From Pseudomonas taeanensis MS-3 (GTDB taxonomy: Bacteria > Pseudomonadota > Gammaproteobacteria > Pseudomonadales > Pseudomonadaceae), in contig NZ_AWSQ01000001.1 of the NCBI RefSeq assembly GCF_000498575.2, positions 849,914-913,913 of the forward strand: a stretch of DNA of 64,000 nt, written 5' to 3'. Positions 36,301 to 44,433 of this stretch are shown one piece after another. The notes under the pieces were generated by a model, which was not told the DNA's origin, did not search any database, and saw nothing but the letters and a program-made list of their open reading frames with translations. Numbering within the stretch: the first letter of the stretch is position 1; every line of letters begins with the position of its first letter. Position numbers and translations under genes: made by a program.

Positions 36301-38496
36301 CCGCAGGGCTCGTGCGCTGCGTATTTGCTGGTGGCGGTTGACCTCATCATCTCGCATTGGCCAAAATCGCTTGACGTGGCAGCGGCCCTTCTCGGTTGCC
36401 CCGAACTGCTGTGCATTGATCACACGCGTCAGGTGCATGATCGCGTCGAAATGCCAGACTTCTTCGGGCTTGGCGCCTTGCGTAGCGAACCGCTCGGCAG
36501 CGTGACCGCCGCTGATCTGAAGCGCCGGCCATCGCGACAGACTACGCTCGACGACCTGATTGGCAACTTCACGTTCCTGGCATCCCCGGATCAACTCGCG
36601 ACACTGAGGACTCTGTTGACGACCGCGGCAGCACATCTGGGCGAACCTGCCGCGAGCGCGCATCTGGGCAACCCGGAATTCATGGTTCGATACGCACTGA
36701 ATCTCTCGGATGCCGGAAATTGGCAAGAAGTCGAAGTGATGCTCAAGGACGGATCATCCGCGACTGCGCGCAAGTATTTATCGCCAGCGACAGAGCGGAC
36801 CCATCTACAAGCTTTGCGAGACGCAGCGACTGAGCGAGAGTCAGATTTCGCCACGCAGTCTGCGTTGACCCTTGCGGTCGACGATTCCGCCCGGTTGCTA
36901 CCAGAAGGTCGGTCGGCAGCGGTGGCTTGGGCGCGGCGTTCTGTGACGGCTACGGCGAGAGTCGAATCCGAGGACGACGGCGGAGAGCGGCGCATGCAAG
37001 AGGAAGCGGTTGTGGCGGCCGCGATGATCGTCATGCGGGACGGTGATGACGCCTTGCGCGCCGAGCACGGAGAATGGGCGCGATCACAACTGGACAAGAC
37101 GCTTGCTGTTCTCGACGACGATTCTGCGCATCAGATACGAGGGGGGCTGCGCTTCAATCCGACCGCAATCGCCTATGCCGGGTTGACCCACGCCTTGCGA
37201 CCTCGGTCAACTCCGGAACACGTGCGGTCGCTTCTTGAGGTAGCGGCAACAGGAAACCACGCTGCCGCGCATGGCTTCGGAACGTCCGCCGCAGTCCTAG
37301 CGGACGTTGATAGTCGCCTACCGAGAGCTGTGCTCCGGTGTGCATTCAGCGCTAGTGTCGTGGAGAACCAAGCTTGGGATGCGTCGCAAGAAGAGGTCGA
37401 CGCTCGCAAAGCGCGAAGTCATGAGCGGGCACGGGCTGCCGTTGCCGCTGAGATGGCATGGCTTGGAGGCGAAGGCACGGAGCCAGCGTGGCCGGCATTT
37501 CCGGTAGAGCAAGCTCGGCCGAGAAGGCGACTACGCATACATGGAACCCGGATTGCTACACCGGAACCATCAAAAGCGCCGGCACCTTCGCCAACAGAGC
37601 ATTTAAATCATCAAGCTGCGGCTCTCTGGTTGCAACAAGTGCGCGCTCTTTCCCACGATGACACGCGCCCTTGGCTCAGTGAGATCGTGAAAGCCTACAT
37701 GCCTTGGACGGCCCTCGCGAATAGAGCGAGCCTAGACAACGGAGACGAAACGGACCATCCGCCATCTGAGTGGAACGATACGTTCTTTGCGGCGGTTGCA
37801 CGCTGCGTTGTCGGTCTGTCAACGTCTGAGGCCACTGAACTCGCCGTCCGGCACATCATTGCGCTTCCAGACCGGAATTTCTTCGACGTACTCGTCGATT
37901 TCTTGCGCTGCATCGACGCGGTGTACTTCGAGGGCGACCACATTCCGACGCAGGTGGCCTTAGACATTCGGAGCACACTCGCCGATCACATGCTGACCAC
38001 GCGTGGATGGGAGCGTCTCAGCCGAAGCAGGGACTTGTCCATCGAAATGCACATTGGCCCAGCAATCGCCGTCTTGTTCTTTAACGACCATATGTACGGG
38101 CAGGGATCGAAGTGCTACCTGTTTGAGAAGGGCATAGGGCGAGTCGATCCGTTTCTCCCTGTTCTGGGCAAACTGATCAGCAAAGGGCCGTCACCCTTCG
38201 TCGCCCTGCTGCTACTAAACCTGTTTGAGGTTGCGCCACGAGCCGAGCAACTGGACGTACTCGTCGGGGCCGGAAGCGTATGGATTGAGGCCTATCCTGA
38301 TTTCCGGCCGCTATGGATCGACCACGGTGTGGGCCGCCGTTGGTGCTTGTTGATAGAAGCAATACGGGAGTGCAGCCCAGCCAGTGTCAGTCATCATGCA
38401 CCGCTGCGATCTACCATCGACCATATTGTCGCTGCGTTGATCGCGCTCGGAGTGCCCGAGGCCACCAGGTTGGAAGAAGAACTTGGCAAGCTTTGA
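33313..38496 (+). CDS. Large STAND NTPase with N-terminal PD-(D/E)XK nuclease domain
   Basis: 1727 residues. The N-terminus (about 25-180) has a nuclease core of the Mrr/Cap4 type: DDVVIHAH at 68-75 and VLEVQVKRS at 84-92, giving D...E-x-Q-x-K. A STAND/NACHT-type ATPase follows: Walker A GDAGVGKSG at 327-335, Walker B IFVDNLD at 391-397, and a winged-helix-like segment. The C-terminal thousand residues are helical repeats without recognised motifs, as expected for a ligand-sensing region. The overall plan is that of Avs-like anti-phage proteins, in which phage protein recognition triggers oligomerisation and nuclease activity. AAGGAG at 33296-33301 precedes the ATG at 33313. The GC content resembles the host and is unlike that of the RT gene. 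Confidence 0.75.
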   Translation: MSRPETPPGEGDLGTSTLASGPAGTHFEAQVGASYLLAMLAGAPARGLPGTTIDRVALQQANAGRPLDDVVIHAHDNVSGKPAVLEVQVKRSITFAAADPVFRKVVGQIVKASQRPDFLTQRYELAIATTKGSRKIDGAYQDVLTLARQIGDAATFAAQIDLAGVANDDMRAFVKTFKSHLRNEGSSDDNETVWLLLRRLQILTFDFTAPGSASHDLALERAVRVLHTDDGSLAGAFWVSLIELAIDVAKGGGDRTRETALHALVLLGYRLLGERRHATARAALAESSRLALADIRNRVGRVVLARQERVAATREALDRGRYVEVRGDAGVGKSGVLRQMAEAMQAESQVIVLSPGRCVPRGWTALRAQLGFDGTLRELLVELANDGGATIFVDNLDSFSPEERLTVVDVVGEASFVPGVAVVATARREFGIDEPSWLPSDALARLGQTDPITIGELSEVEIEQLKVTDPSLAPLLTDGHPARQVARNLFRLAWLASQPASDPVPRTEIDMAEQWWTSADGGRDAGWRDRTRLLRSAVAQTLSGADFLDVTGQPAAAIDALVSSGTLRDLSIDRVAFRHDVLCEWAIASALHADSELVDRLQLDRPATAIFARAVELAARMAIERSSDGVRWHALVDRLSQAGVHRSWRRSALLALARSEAAGAVLQRASTELLDNGAALLRELIRTVIAVDVLPAAKVFAAAGVDPTLIPASINVPRGPAWTTLIVWLLVIGDSVPCEAIPEIVQLYAGFSVGTLGATDITPFTTRQIYRWLRLLEPRDAMLTPSEGPVLWAHLDRDGLQSLKSDLRDAFVMFARTTPELAAEYLTAVGKSEHSEDIVRSILRMRGTLAQAAPAELANLTAQALIARPRPREHHFGREREEAFTYLDHEFLQASPARGPFLDLLTNSPKDGLALVHRLVTHAVAHGSRGADPRTNGFDLALPGGARTFPWTQTYFWSRNSNFYAVTSALMALEAWAHRRIEAGEAFEAVLTDVLGPQGSCAAYLLVAVDLIISHWPKSLDVAAALLGCPELLCIDHTRQVHDRVEMPDFFGLGALRSEPLGSVTAADLKRRPSRQTTLDDLIGNFTFLASPDQLATLRTLLTTAAAHLGEPAASAHLGNPEFMVRYALNLSDAGNWQEVEVMLKDGSSATARKYLSPATERTHLQALRDAATERESDFATQSALTLAVDDSARLLPEGRSAAVAWARRSVTATARVESEDDGGERRMQEEAVVAAAMIVMRDGDDALRAEHGEWARSQLDKTLAVLDDDSAHQIRGGLRFNPTAIAYAGLTHALRPRSTPEHVRSLLEVAATGNHAAAHGFGTSAAVLADVDSRLPRAVLRCAFSASVVENQAWDASQEEVDARKARSHERARAAVAAEMAWLGGEGTEPAWPAFPVEQARPRRRLRIHGTRIATPEPSKAPAPSPTEHLNHQAAALWLQQVRALSHDDTRPWLSEIVKAYMPWTALANRASLDNGDETDHPPSEWNDTFFAAVARCVVGLSTSEATELAVRHIIALPDRNFFDVLVDFLRCIDAVYFEGDHIPTQVALDIRSTLADHMLTTRGWERLSRSRDLSIEMHIGPAIAVLFFNDHMYGQGSKCYLFEKGIGRVDPFLPVLGKLISKGPSPFVALLLLNLFEVAPRAEQLDVLVGAGSVWIEAYPDFRPLWIDHGVGRRWCLLIEAIRECSPASVSHHAPLRSTIDHIVAALIALGVPEATRLEEELGKL

Positions 38497-38639
38497 AATT
38501 CGCGCGGCGATGCTTTCTTCAGACGAAGAGTCACCGCGCCGCCGCGCCTTCGGTATCCATCATCCGGCTGCTCTATGCCGTACACAGGATATCTAATCGT
38601 GCCATATCGGATGGCGGCGTGGGACCGATCTTGCCGGCT

Positions 38640-38690
38640 CCAACAGTCAGTTCTTGGCCGTTCTCTGCCAGTCAGGGCCACGAAGCATGC
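38640..38690. repeat. Dispersed palindromic repeat, copy 11 (partial)
   Basis: GTTCTTGGCCGTTCTCTGCC and AGTCAGGGCCACGAAGC: only one arm is well kept. The 38497-38864 interval holds nothing else I can support. Confidence 0.4.
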
Positions 38691-38864
38691 CGGTCAAATC
38701 CGATGCAAATGACTGGTCAGGTCAAATGCAAATGGGTGGGCAAGTCTGTGCAATTACCCACCCAGTCCAGAAGCCTGAAGGGATCGGCATTATCCGGCTT
38801 AGTTCTGGGGGCAGAAAAGTGGTGCCGAGCGCGTGCTATCATCTGAAGGAACGAGAAACGTCAT

Positions 38865-39347
38865 TTGGCGGCATATGAAATGGAAGCAGAAGCTAAAGCA
38901 CTCAAAAAACGCTCCTTAGGTACCGGGGCTCTTGCCCACAGCTTTTGGAGAATGGCTCATAGCCTCAGTGCTCAAACCGAGCAAGAACGGCTTCGCCAGA
39001 TCAACTCCGGTTTCGAGGCCGTCTGGCTGATAGAGGTCAAAAGAACATTCAACCTCACCAATCCAGCCTTGGCACTCCTGGCCAATTCCTCGAACTCAAC
39101 GGTTGAGCGCCGGATCAAGAGCAAGGCCCCTCTCGACTCAGTTGTCTCCGAGCGCATCGACCGTCTGGCTCAGGTTGCCGTTCTTGCAGAGGAAGTTTTT
39201 GAAGATAAAACAGTCGCGGGCGCCTGGATGTCATCTCCCAATGATGCCCTTGGGGGGAAAACGCCACTCTCGCTTTGCGAGACCGAGCTGGGGGCACGCC
39301 AGGTGCGCCGGGTGTTGCATGCCATCGAGTGGGGCGGTGTGGCCTGA
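38865..39347 (+). CDS. Xre/MbcA/ParS-type antitoxin of a RES pair
   Basis: 160 residues from a TTG at 38865, with GAAGGA at 38845-38850; ATG 38880 (MEAEAKALKKRS) is an alternative. The N-terminal helix-turn-helix region (FNLTNPALALLANSSNSTVERRI) is followed by the DUF2384 domain: AEEVFEDKTVAGAWMSSP, then DALGGKTPLSL and the C-terminal helix ending at the stop. It should bind and neutralise the RES toxin and autoregulate the operon. It overlaps the toxin gene by one base (TGATG). Confidence 0.85.
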   Translation: MAAYEMEAEAKALKKRSLGTGALAHSFWRMAHSLSAQTEQERLRQINSGFEAVWLIEVKRTFNLTNPALALLANSSNSTVERRIKSKAPLDSVVSERIDRLAQVAVLAEEVFEDKTVAGAWMSSPNDALGGKTPLSLCETELGARQVRRVLHAIEWGGVA

Positions 39348-39814
39348 TGCGGGCATGGCGAGTCTCCAAGGCAAGTCGCGCGCATGACCTCTCGGGGAAA
39401 GGGGCGGCAATTGAGGGCGGGCGCTGGAATGACGCCGAGGTGCCAGCCGTTTACCTCGGCTTGTCGCCCTCCATCTGCTGCCTGGAAACCTTCGTGCATC
39501 AGACCCGGAGGCCGGATATTCCCATGAAAATTACCGTCCTCGAACTACCGGATCGCCCTGACCTCTACCTTGAGCCCGCCCTGAACCTGTTGCCAGTGGG
39601 TTGGGCCTCTCTGCCAGCAGATCGCCCAAGCATGGGCTATGGCACGACATGGCTTGCCCGCAATGAGCAACTGGGCTTGATCGTCCCTTCGGCGGTAATG
39701 CCTCTAGACCGTAACATCATGCTCAACCCGCGCCACCCGGCGATGGCCGAGGTTCGGATTATCGACGTACTTGACTTCGCCTACGACCAGCGCCTATTTT
39801 CGGTTCGACCTTAG
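39347..39814 (+). CDS. RES-domain toxin
   Basis: 155 residues beginning MRAWRVSKA. The RES family is named for conserved Arg, Glu and Ser residues. Seen here are GGRWNDAEVPAVYLGLSPS (Arg, Tyr, Ser), SICCLETFVH (Glu) and the later TTWLARNEQLGLIVPSA. Known members are NAD-degrading or ADP-ribosylating toxins. Start chosen at the ATG that overlaps the antitoxin stop. The pair is complete; a broken antitoxin of the same type lies at 1380-1532. Confidence 0.88.
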   Translation: MRAWRVSKASRAHDLSGKGAAIEGGRWNDAEVPAVYLGLSPSICCLETFVHQTRRPDIPMKITVLELPDRPDLYLEPALNLLPVGWASLPADRPSMGYGTTWLARNEQLGLIVPSAVMPLDRNIMLNPRHPAMAEVRIIDVLDFAYDQRLFSVRP

Positions 39815-39849
39815 AGTAAGTTCGGCGTTGCCTACGAGGATTGCCGCCA

Positions 39850-40066
39850 TTTACGACAGGCCGCTTCCGGCCGATTCTGTTGAAAAAGTCCCTTTGCGAT
39901 TTCTGCCCACAAAAGAGCGTTACCTAGGTTGAAATCTGAGTCGTACGGGAGACTGAACTGCCTTGGTTTTCACGCAGCAATGCCCAAAGCGTGCGTTTTC
40001 TGAGCTCTGGAAAGGCGGCTCCGGCCAAGACCGACTTTTTCAACAGAATCGGCCGAAAGCAGTCTG
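39850..40066. repeat. Dispersed palindromic repeat, copy 12, split by a MITE
   Basis: GACAGGCCGCTTCCGGCCG on the left (39855-39873) and TCGGCCGAAAGCAGTC on the right (40049-40064) are the arms of one copy. The central CTGCC part is replaced by the 176 bp element at 39874-40049. Confidence 0.6.
39874..40049. mobile_element. MITE-like element, 176 bp
   Basis: Ends ATTCTGTTGAAAAAGTC and GACTTTTTCAACAGAAT are perfect inverted repeats of 17 bp. There is no coding capacity inside. Ends of this type occur on IS5-like or related transposons, so it is probably a non-autonomous derivative. It is located in a palindromic repeat. Confidence 0.75.
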
Positions 40067-40091
40067 ATGGAGTGGTTTTTATGTTTCGGTC

Positions 40092-40628
40092 TCAGTGAAA
40101 ATTCCTACTTCGTACATCAAGTCCTTCGAGCAGGTCGCTTCGATCTTTCAGATGACCAGCGATCAAGTGCATTACACCAGACTCATCCTCCAGTTTGCCT
40201 TTCACCTGCAAAAGTTTCGAGTGCATCAACGCAGGCCTGTACTGCTCAGCAAGGTCACGCCAAACAATTACATTAATCATGCCGAATTCGTCTTCAAGGG
40301 TTACGAAGGTGACGCCTGAGGCTGTTGAGGGGCGTTGTCTTCCAGTCACTATGCCGAACACCGTGACGTGATTGCAGTCTCCAATCTCTCTCAGATCCTG
40401 AGAAGTCTTGGCTCTCATCGAGCGCAGCGTCTCTCGCAGCAAACCCACTAGCTGTTCCGTCAGTACAAGCACCATTCGAACTTGCTTCATTTCTGGATTG
40501 AAACCAGCTTCCAGAAGTCGCTCAGTCGGCGGAGTCCGGTCACTCCAACGACCGCAGCAATTTGCCAATGCGGATAAAAATCCAGGGCGAGTGGGCGACG
40601 ACCGAACAATGTGTCGAGATGAAGTTGG
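40092..40628 (-). pseudogene. dnaE2: 3' remnant of dnaE2 (error-prone polymerase, ImuC)
   Basis: The C-terminal segment is unmistakable: VFGIVTGRQRPSTASGVTFV, then TLEDEFGMINVIVWRDLAEQ, and the final DVRSRNFH. The upstream part (RRPLALDFYPHWQIAAVV) is readable in a different frame near 40500-40630, so the fragment also carries a frameshift. Only about the last 170 codons of a normal roughly 1000-codon gene remain; the rest was lost at the IS21 end. No functional polymerase can be made. Confidence 0.85.
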
Positions 40629-40852
40629 GGATTCCATGCGCACTTGGACACCCAGTCCACGAACACTTGGACAGCGATTCCACGCTGACTTGGACACTCA
40701 TTCCACGGCCCCTTGGACACTGATTCCACGAGCACTTGGACAGTGATCTCTCACTGATCCGACCCCACGCTCAGGCAGGCAGCAACGCAGGATTATTCAC
40801 TACCATCGACCTCTTTTCTCGAAGCGAAGAGGTCGTCGTGGAGCGTATATCC

Positions 40853-42367
40853 ATGCGTAAAATCCGAGAGGTACTACGCCTAAAGTTCGACGCCGGCCTG
40901 TCCGTGCGCAAAATTGCCACCAGCCTACGCATCAGCAGCGGCAGTGCCGGCAATTACCTGCACCGCTTCAACGCTTGCGGGCTGACTTGGCCCACGCAGT
41001 TGTCGGACGCCGAACTGGAGCGATGTCTGTTCCCGCCAGCGCCGACGGTTCCTAGCGATCAACGTCCGATGCCGGACTGGGCTCATGTCCATGCCGAGTT
41101 ACGTCGCCCCGGCGTCACCTTGGCCCTGCTCTGGCAAGAGTATCGGCTCACCCATCCGCAAGGCTTCCAATACAGCTGGTTCTGCGAGCACTACCGCCTC
41201 TGGGCTGCCAAGGTCGACGTGGTCATGCGCCAGGAACACCGTGCTGGCGAAAAGCTGTTTGTCGATTACGCCGGCCAGACCGTGCCGGTCATTGATCGGC
41301 GAACCGGCGAGATCCGCCAGACGCAGATCTTCGTCGCCGTTCTCGGCGCGTCCAGCTACACCTTCGCCGAGGCCACCTGGTCGCAGAAGCTGCCTGACTG
41401 GCTGGGCTCGCACGTACGCTGCTTCGCCTTTCTCGGCGGTACATCGCAGATCCTGGTACCGGACAATCTGCGCAGCGGCGTCACCAAGGCGCATCGCTAC
41501 GAGCCGGATATCAACCCCAGTTACCGCGATCTCGCCGAGCATTACGGCGTAGCCGTGCTGCCCGCGCGCTCGCGTAAACCCAAGGACAAAGCCAAGGTTG
41601 AAGTCGGCGTACAGGTCGTCGAGCGGTGGATCCTGGCGGTGCTGCGCAACCGCCAGTTCTTCTCCTTGGGCGAACTCAACACAGCCATCGCGCTGCTGCT
41701 GGATCGCCTCAATCAGAAGCCCTTCAAGAAGCTGCCCGGCTCACGCCGCTCGGCCTTCGAGACCATCGACCAACCCGCACTGCAACCGCTACCAGAACAT
41801 CCGTATGTCTACGCCGAATGGAAAAAGGTGAGGGTGCACATCGACTACCACGTCGAGGTCGACGGCCATTACTACTCGGTGCCGTACCAGCTGGTGAAAC
41901 ACCAACTCGAAGTGCGGCTAACCGCGAAGACCGTCGAGTGCTTCCACGCCAACCAGCGTGTGGCCAGCCATCTGCGCTCGCCGCACAAAGGCCGCCACAC
42001 CACCCAAACCGAGCACATGCCCAAAAGTCACCGCGAACATGCTGAATGGACGCCGCAGCGACTGATCCACTGGGCTGAGCAGACCGGGCCGAACACCGCT
42101 GGTGTCATCGCTCATATCCTCGAACGCCGAATCCATCCGCAGCACGGCTTCCGCGCCTGCCTGGGGATCCTGCGCCTGAGCAAACAGCACGGCGAAGAGC
42201 GGCTGGAAGCCGCTTGCCAGCGAGCGCTGGCACTGGGCGCGTGCAGCTATAAAAGCCTGGAATCGATCCTGCGCCAAGGGCTGGAACGGCTGCCGCTTGC
42301 CCAGCAAAACCTGCCGTTACTGCCCGAAGAACACATCAACCTGCGCGGCCCTGGCTACTACCACTGA
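40853..42367 (+). CDS. istA: IS21-family transposase IstA
   Basis: About 504 residues from MRKIREVLRLKFDAGLSVRK, an N-terminal HTH; a GTG at 40838 is an alternative start. The catalytic DDE core includes KLFVDYAGQTVPV (first Asp) and LVPDNLRSGVTKA (second Asp), with the Glu in KAKVEVGVQVVERW. It is followed by the C-terminal beta-barrel (HYYSVPYQLVKHQLEVR). All catalytic residues remain. It works with IstB, 20 bp downstream. Confidence 0.9.
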   Translation: MRKIREVLRLKFDAGLSVRKIATSLRISSGSAGNYLHRFNACGLTWPTQLSDAELERCLFPPAPTVPSDQRPMPDWAHVHAELRRPGVTLALLWQEYRLTHPQGFQYSWFCEHYRLWAAKVDVVMRQEHRAGEKLFVDYAGQTVPVIDRRTGEIRQTQIFVAVLGASSYTFAEATWSQKLPDWLGSHVRCFAFLGGTSQILVPDNLRSGVTKAHRYEPDINPSYRDLAEHYGVAVLPARSRKPKDKAKVEVGVQVVERWILAVLRNRQFFSLGELNTAIALLLDRLNQKPFKKLPGSRRSAFETIDQPALQPLPEHPYVYAEWKKVRVHIDYHVEVDGHYYSVPYQLVKHQLEVRLTAKTVECFHANQRVASHLRSPHKGRHTTQTEHMPKSHREHAEWTPQRLIHWAEQTGPNTAGVIAHILERRIHPQHGFRACLGILRLSKQHGEERLEAACQRALALGACSYKSLESILRQGLERLPLAQQNLPLLPEEHINLRGPGYYH

Positions 42368-42387
42368 CCTGAAAAAGGAGCACCAAA

Positions 42388-43143
42388 ATGCTGCCCAACC
42401 CGACACTCGACAAGCTACAAACCCTGCGCCTGCACGGCATGATCAAGGCGCTTGGCGAACAACACGCAACGCCTGACATCAACGATCTTAGCTTCGACGA
42501 ACGCCTCGGTCTGATGGTCGACCGCGAGCTGACCGAGCGCGAAGACGCACGCCTGACTACTCGCCTCAAGGCCGCACGACTGCGCCATAACGCCTGCCTG
42601 GAAGACATCGACTACCGCAGCCCGCGCGGCCTGGACAAATCTCTGATCCTGCAACTGGGTAGCGGCCAGTGGCTGCGCGACGGCCTGAACCTGATCATCG
42701 GCGGCCCAACTGGCGTAGGCAAAACCTGGCTCGCCTGCGCGCTGGCTCATAAGGCCTGCCGCGACGGTTACAGCGTGCGATATCTGCGCTTGCCGCGCTT
42801 GATGGAAGAACTAGGCCTGGCCCACGGCGACGGCCGCTTCGCGAAACTGATGGCGGGTTATGCCAAGACCGACTTGCTGATCCTGGACGACTGGGGCCTG
42901 GCGCCGTTTACCGCTGCGCAACGGCGCGACATGCTTGAACTGCTGGACGACCGCTACGGCAACCGCTCGACGCTAGTGACCAGCCAGATGCCAGTGGACA
43001 AATGGCACGCACTGATCGGCGATCCGACCTTGGGCGATGCGATCCTCGACCGGCTGGTGCACAACGCTTATCGGATCGAACTGAAGGGCGAATCGATGCG
43101 CAGACGCGCAACGAAATTGACGGCGACAGAGACTTCAGACTAA
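42388..43143 (+). CDS. istB: IS21-family helper ATPase IstB
   Basis: 251 residues of the DnaC/IstB AAA+ family: IIGGPTGVGKTWLACALAHK (Walker A), DLLILDDWGLAPF (Walker B) and TLVTSQMPVDKWH (sensor region). AAAAAGGAGCACC gives a good RBS. It regulates target choice by IstA. Confidence 0.92.
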   Translation: MLPNPTLDKLQTLRLHGMIKALGEQHATPDINDLSFDERLGLMVDRELTEREDARLTTRLKAARLRHNACLEDIDYRSPRGLDKSLILQLGSGQWLRDGLNLIIGGPTGVGKTWLACALAHKACRDGYSVRYLRLPRLMEELGLAHGDGRFAKLMAGYAKTDLLILDDWGLAPFTAAQRRDMLELLDDRYGNRSTLVTSQMPVDKWHALIGDPTLGDAILDRLVHNAYRIELKGESMRRRATKLTATETSD

Positions 43144-43267
43144 CAATGCAAACCTGCGTCGCTGCGCTCCGACTGCCTGTCCAAGTGGACGTGGATCAGG
43201 TGTCCAAGTGAGCATGGAACGAGTGTCCAAATGATCGTGGGCTGAGTGTCCAAGTGTCGTGGAATCC

Positions 43268-43918
43268 GCAATGAAGTAGAACCTCGGCGGGAAAGCGCTT
43301 TGCCAGGCTGCTGCGGGGGAGGGCCACAAGCTGCTGCAAGTTACGCAGTCCCATTCGAGCAAACGCAGTCGCCACTTTCTCGGACAACCCCAGCCGCTCT
43401 ACTGGCAAAGGGTAGAGCGCTTCCTGTAACGATTTATCATCGACAACCGCCAAGCCATCCCGGCAGTTCGAGAGCATCCGTGCAGCCGCTGGGTTGGTAG
43501 CTAGGGTGATGCGATGCTGGAAGCCCAGAGCTGTGAGCTCGTCACGCAGTCGTGTTTCAAATCGTGGCCACGGGCCGAACAGACCAAAGCTGGACTGCAC
43601 CTCAAGCAGCAGGCAGCGCGGGTAGTGCAGGCTGACTTGTGCGCTGAACCCATATGCCCAGGCAGCCAAGAACTGCTGCCACTTTTCGATTTCCGTCTGG
43701 TCGTAGTCAGCAGACGCGAACTCCACGGCCAGTGCTTGGGCTGTAGTAAGGGACTGCCCGGGTCTTAAACCTATTGAGCGGGCTGAGGAGTTGACCGCCT
43801 GTATGACTCGGCGCTGCGCCGGGCCGCTGAGCAGTACCAATGGGCGCTCAGGGTCAGAGCAGTGACGCAAAACTCCGTCCATGGCCAACTGTGGCAACAG
43901 GATGCACGCCCAAAGCAT
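43268..43918 (-). pseudogene. imuB: 5' remnant of imuB (Y-family-like mutasome subunit)
   Basis: Starts MLWACILLPQLAMDGVLRH and follows ImuB up to about residue 217 (SSLAKRFPAEVLLH), where the IS21 end cuts it. Characteristic motifs are LVLLSGPAQRRVIQAVN and FGLFGPWPRFETRLRDEL. ImuB lacks catalytic residues and connects ImuA and DnaE2 to the beta clamp; the clamp-binding C-terminus is lost here. ImuA is not seen upstream. The mutasome is therefore inactive. Confidence 0.85.
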
Positions 43919-43996
43919 GGCCGCTTACTGCCAATTGGCTGCGATAGGGTGCGGAGAGGCGCGCGAGCACAATATGCCGAGAGAGGCCACGAGATG

Positions 43997-44269
43997 TCAG
44001 GTTGAAACCTGCCGAATATCCAGCACGACCCAAACCTCATAGCCTTTGTCCCGCGCAGCTTTTTCGGCCTCGAGTTGGGCTGTCAGCGTGCTAATGGAGT
44101 TTGATTGGTGCTCGAAGCGGAAAGGCTTTCCACCATTCTCACGTACGCTCAGCTCAGCAACCGTGTAGATGGAAAATGGATTTGTCTTTTTAGCGGGCTG
44201 TTTCTCATGTATCTGATCAAGGCCGAATGCGCGGTGCATTTCGGCTTCTGAGACAGTTGTATCGGTCAC
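43997..44269 (-). CDS. Small protein of a repeated family (intact copy 2)
   Basis: 90 residues from GTG 44269 (VTDTTVSEAEMHRAFGLD), chosen because it aligns with the start of the copy at 22977-23249; the ORF is open to 44293. The rest aligns without gaps: FSIYTVAELSVRENGG, RFEHQSNSISTLTAQLEAEK, GYEVWVVLDIRQVST. It lies upstream of the imuB fragment in the same direction and is divergent from the membrane protein at 44434. Function unknown. Three copies in 44 kb, two beside mutagenic polymerase genes, are notable. Confidence 0.75.
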   Translation of the reverse strand: MTDTTVSEAEMHRAFGLDQIHEKQPAKKTNPFSIYTVAELSVRENGGKPFRFEHQSNSISTLTAQLEAEKAARDKGYEVWVVLDIRQVST

Positions 44270-44433
44270 GCGGGATACCTGCAGAAAATGCATTTAGTGA
44301 GTTAGCGGGGGCGGTTCGATCATAGCGATCGGCTCGCACCTGCATGAGTTTGCGTCTAACTTGGGCTACAGTCATTTTCTACACTCACAGTACAGCTGGC
44401 TAGGACGGCCAGACTTTCGAAAGGAACTCGACC

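Larger units (their letters stand above)
40629..43267 (+). mobile_element. IS21-family insertion sequence (IstAB)
   Basis: Both ends start from GGATTCCA. Multiple terminal repeats of CACTTGGACA(C/G) spaced 20-30 bp lie at 40641-40742 and, inverted, GTCCAAGTG at 43180-43256, as is typical for IS21. It has replaced the imuB 3' end and most of dnaE2. Confidence 0.85.

Noticed and set aside
241..40066. Palindromic repeats considered as a CRISPR array
   Set aside because: Copies are kilobases apart, of unequal length and with two-fold symmetry; there is no regular spacer and no cas gene.
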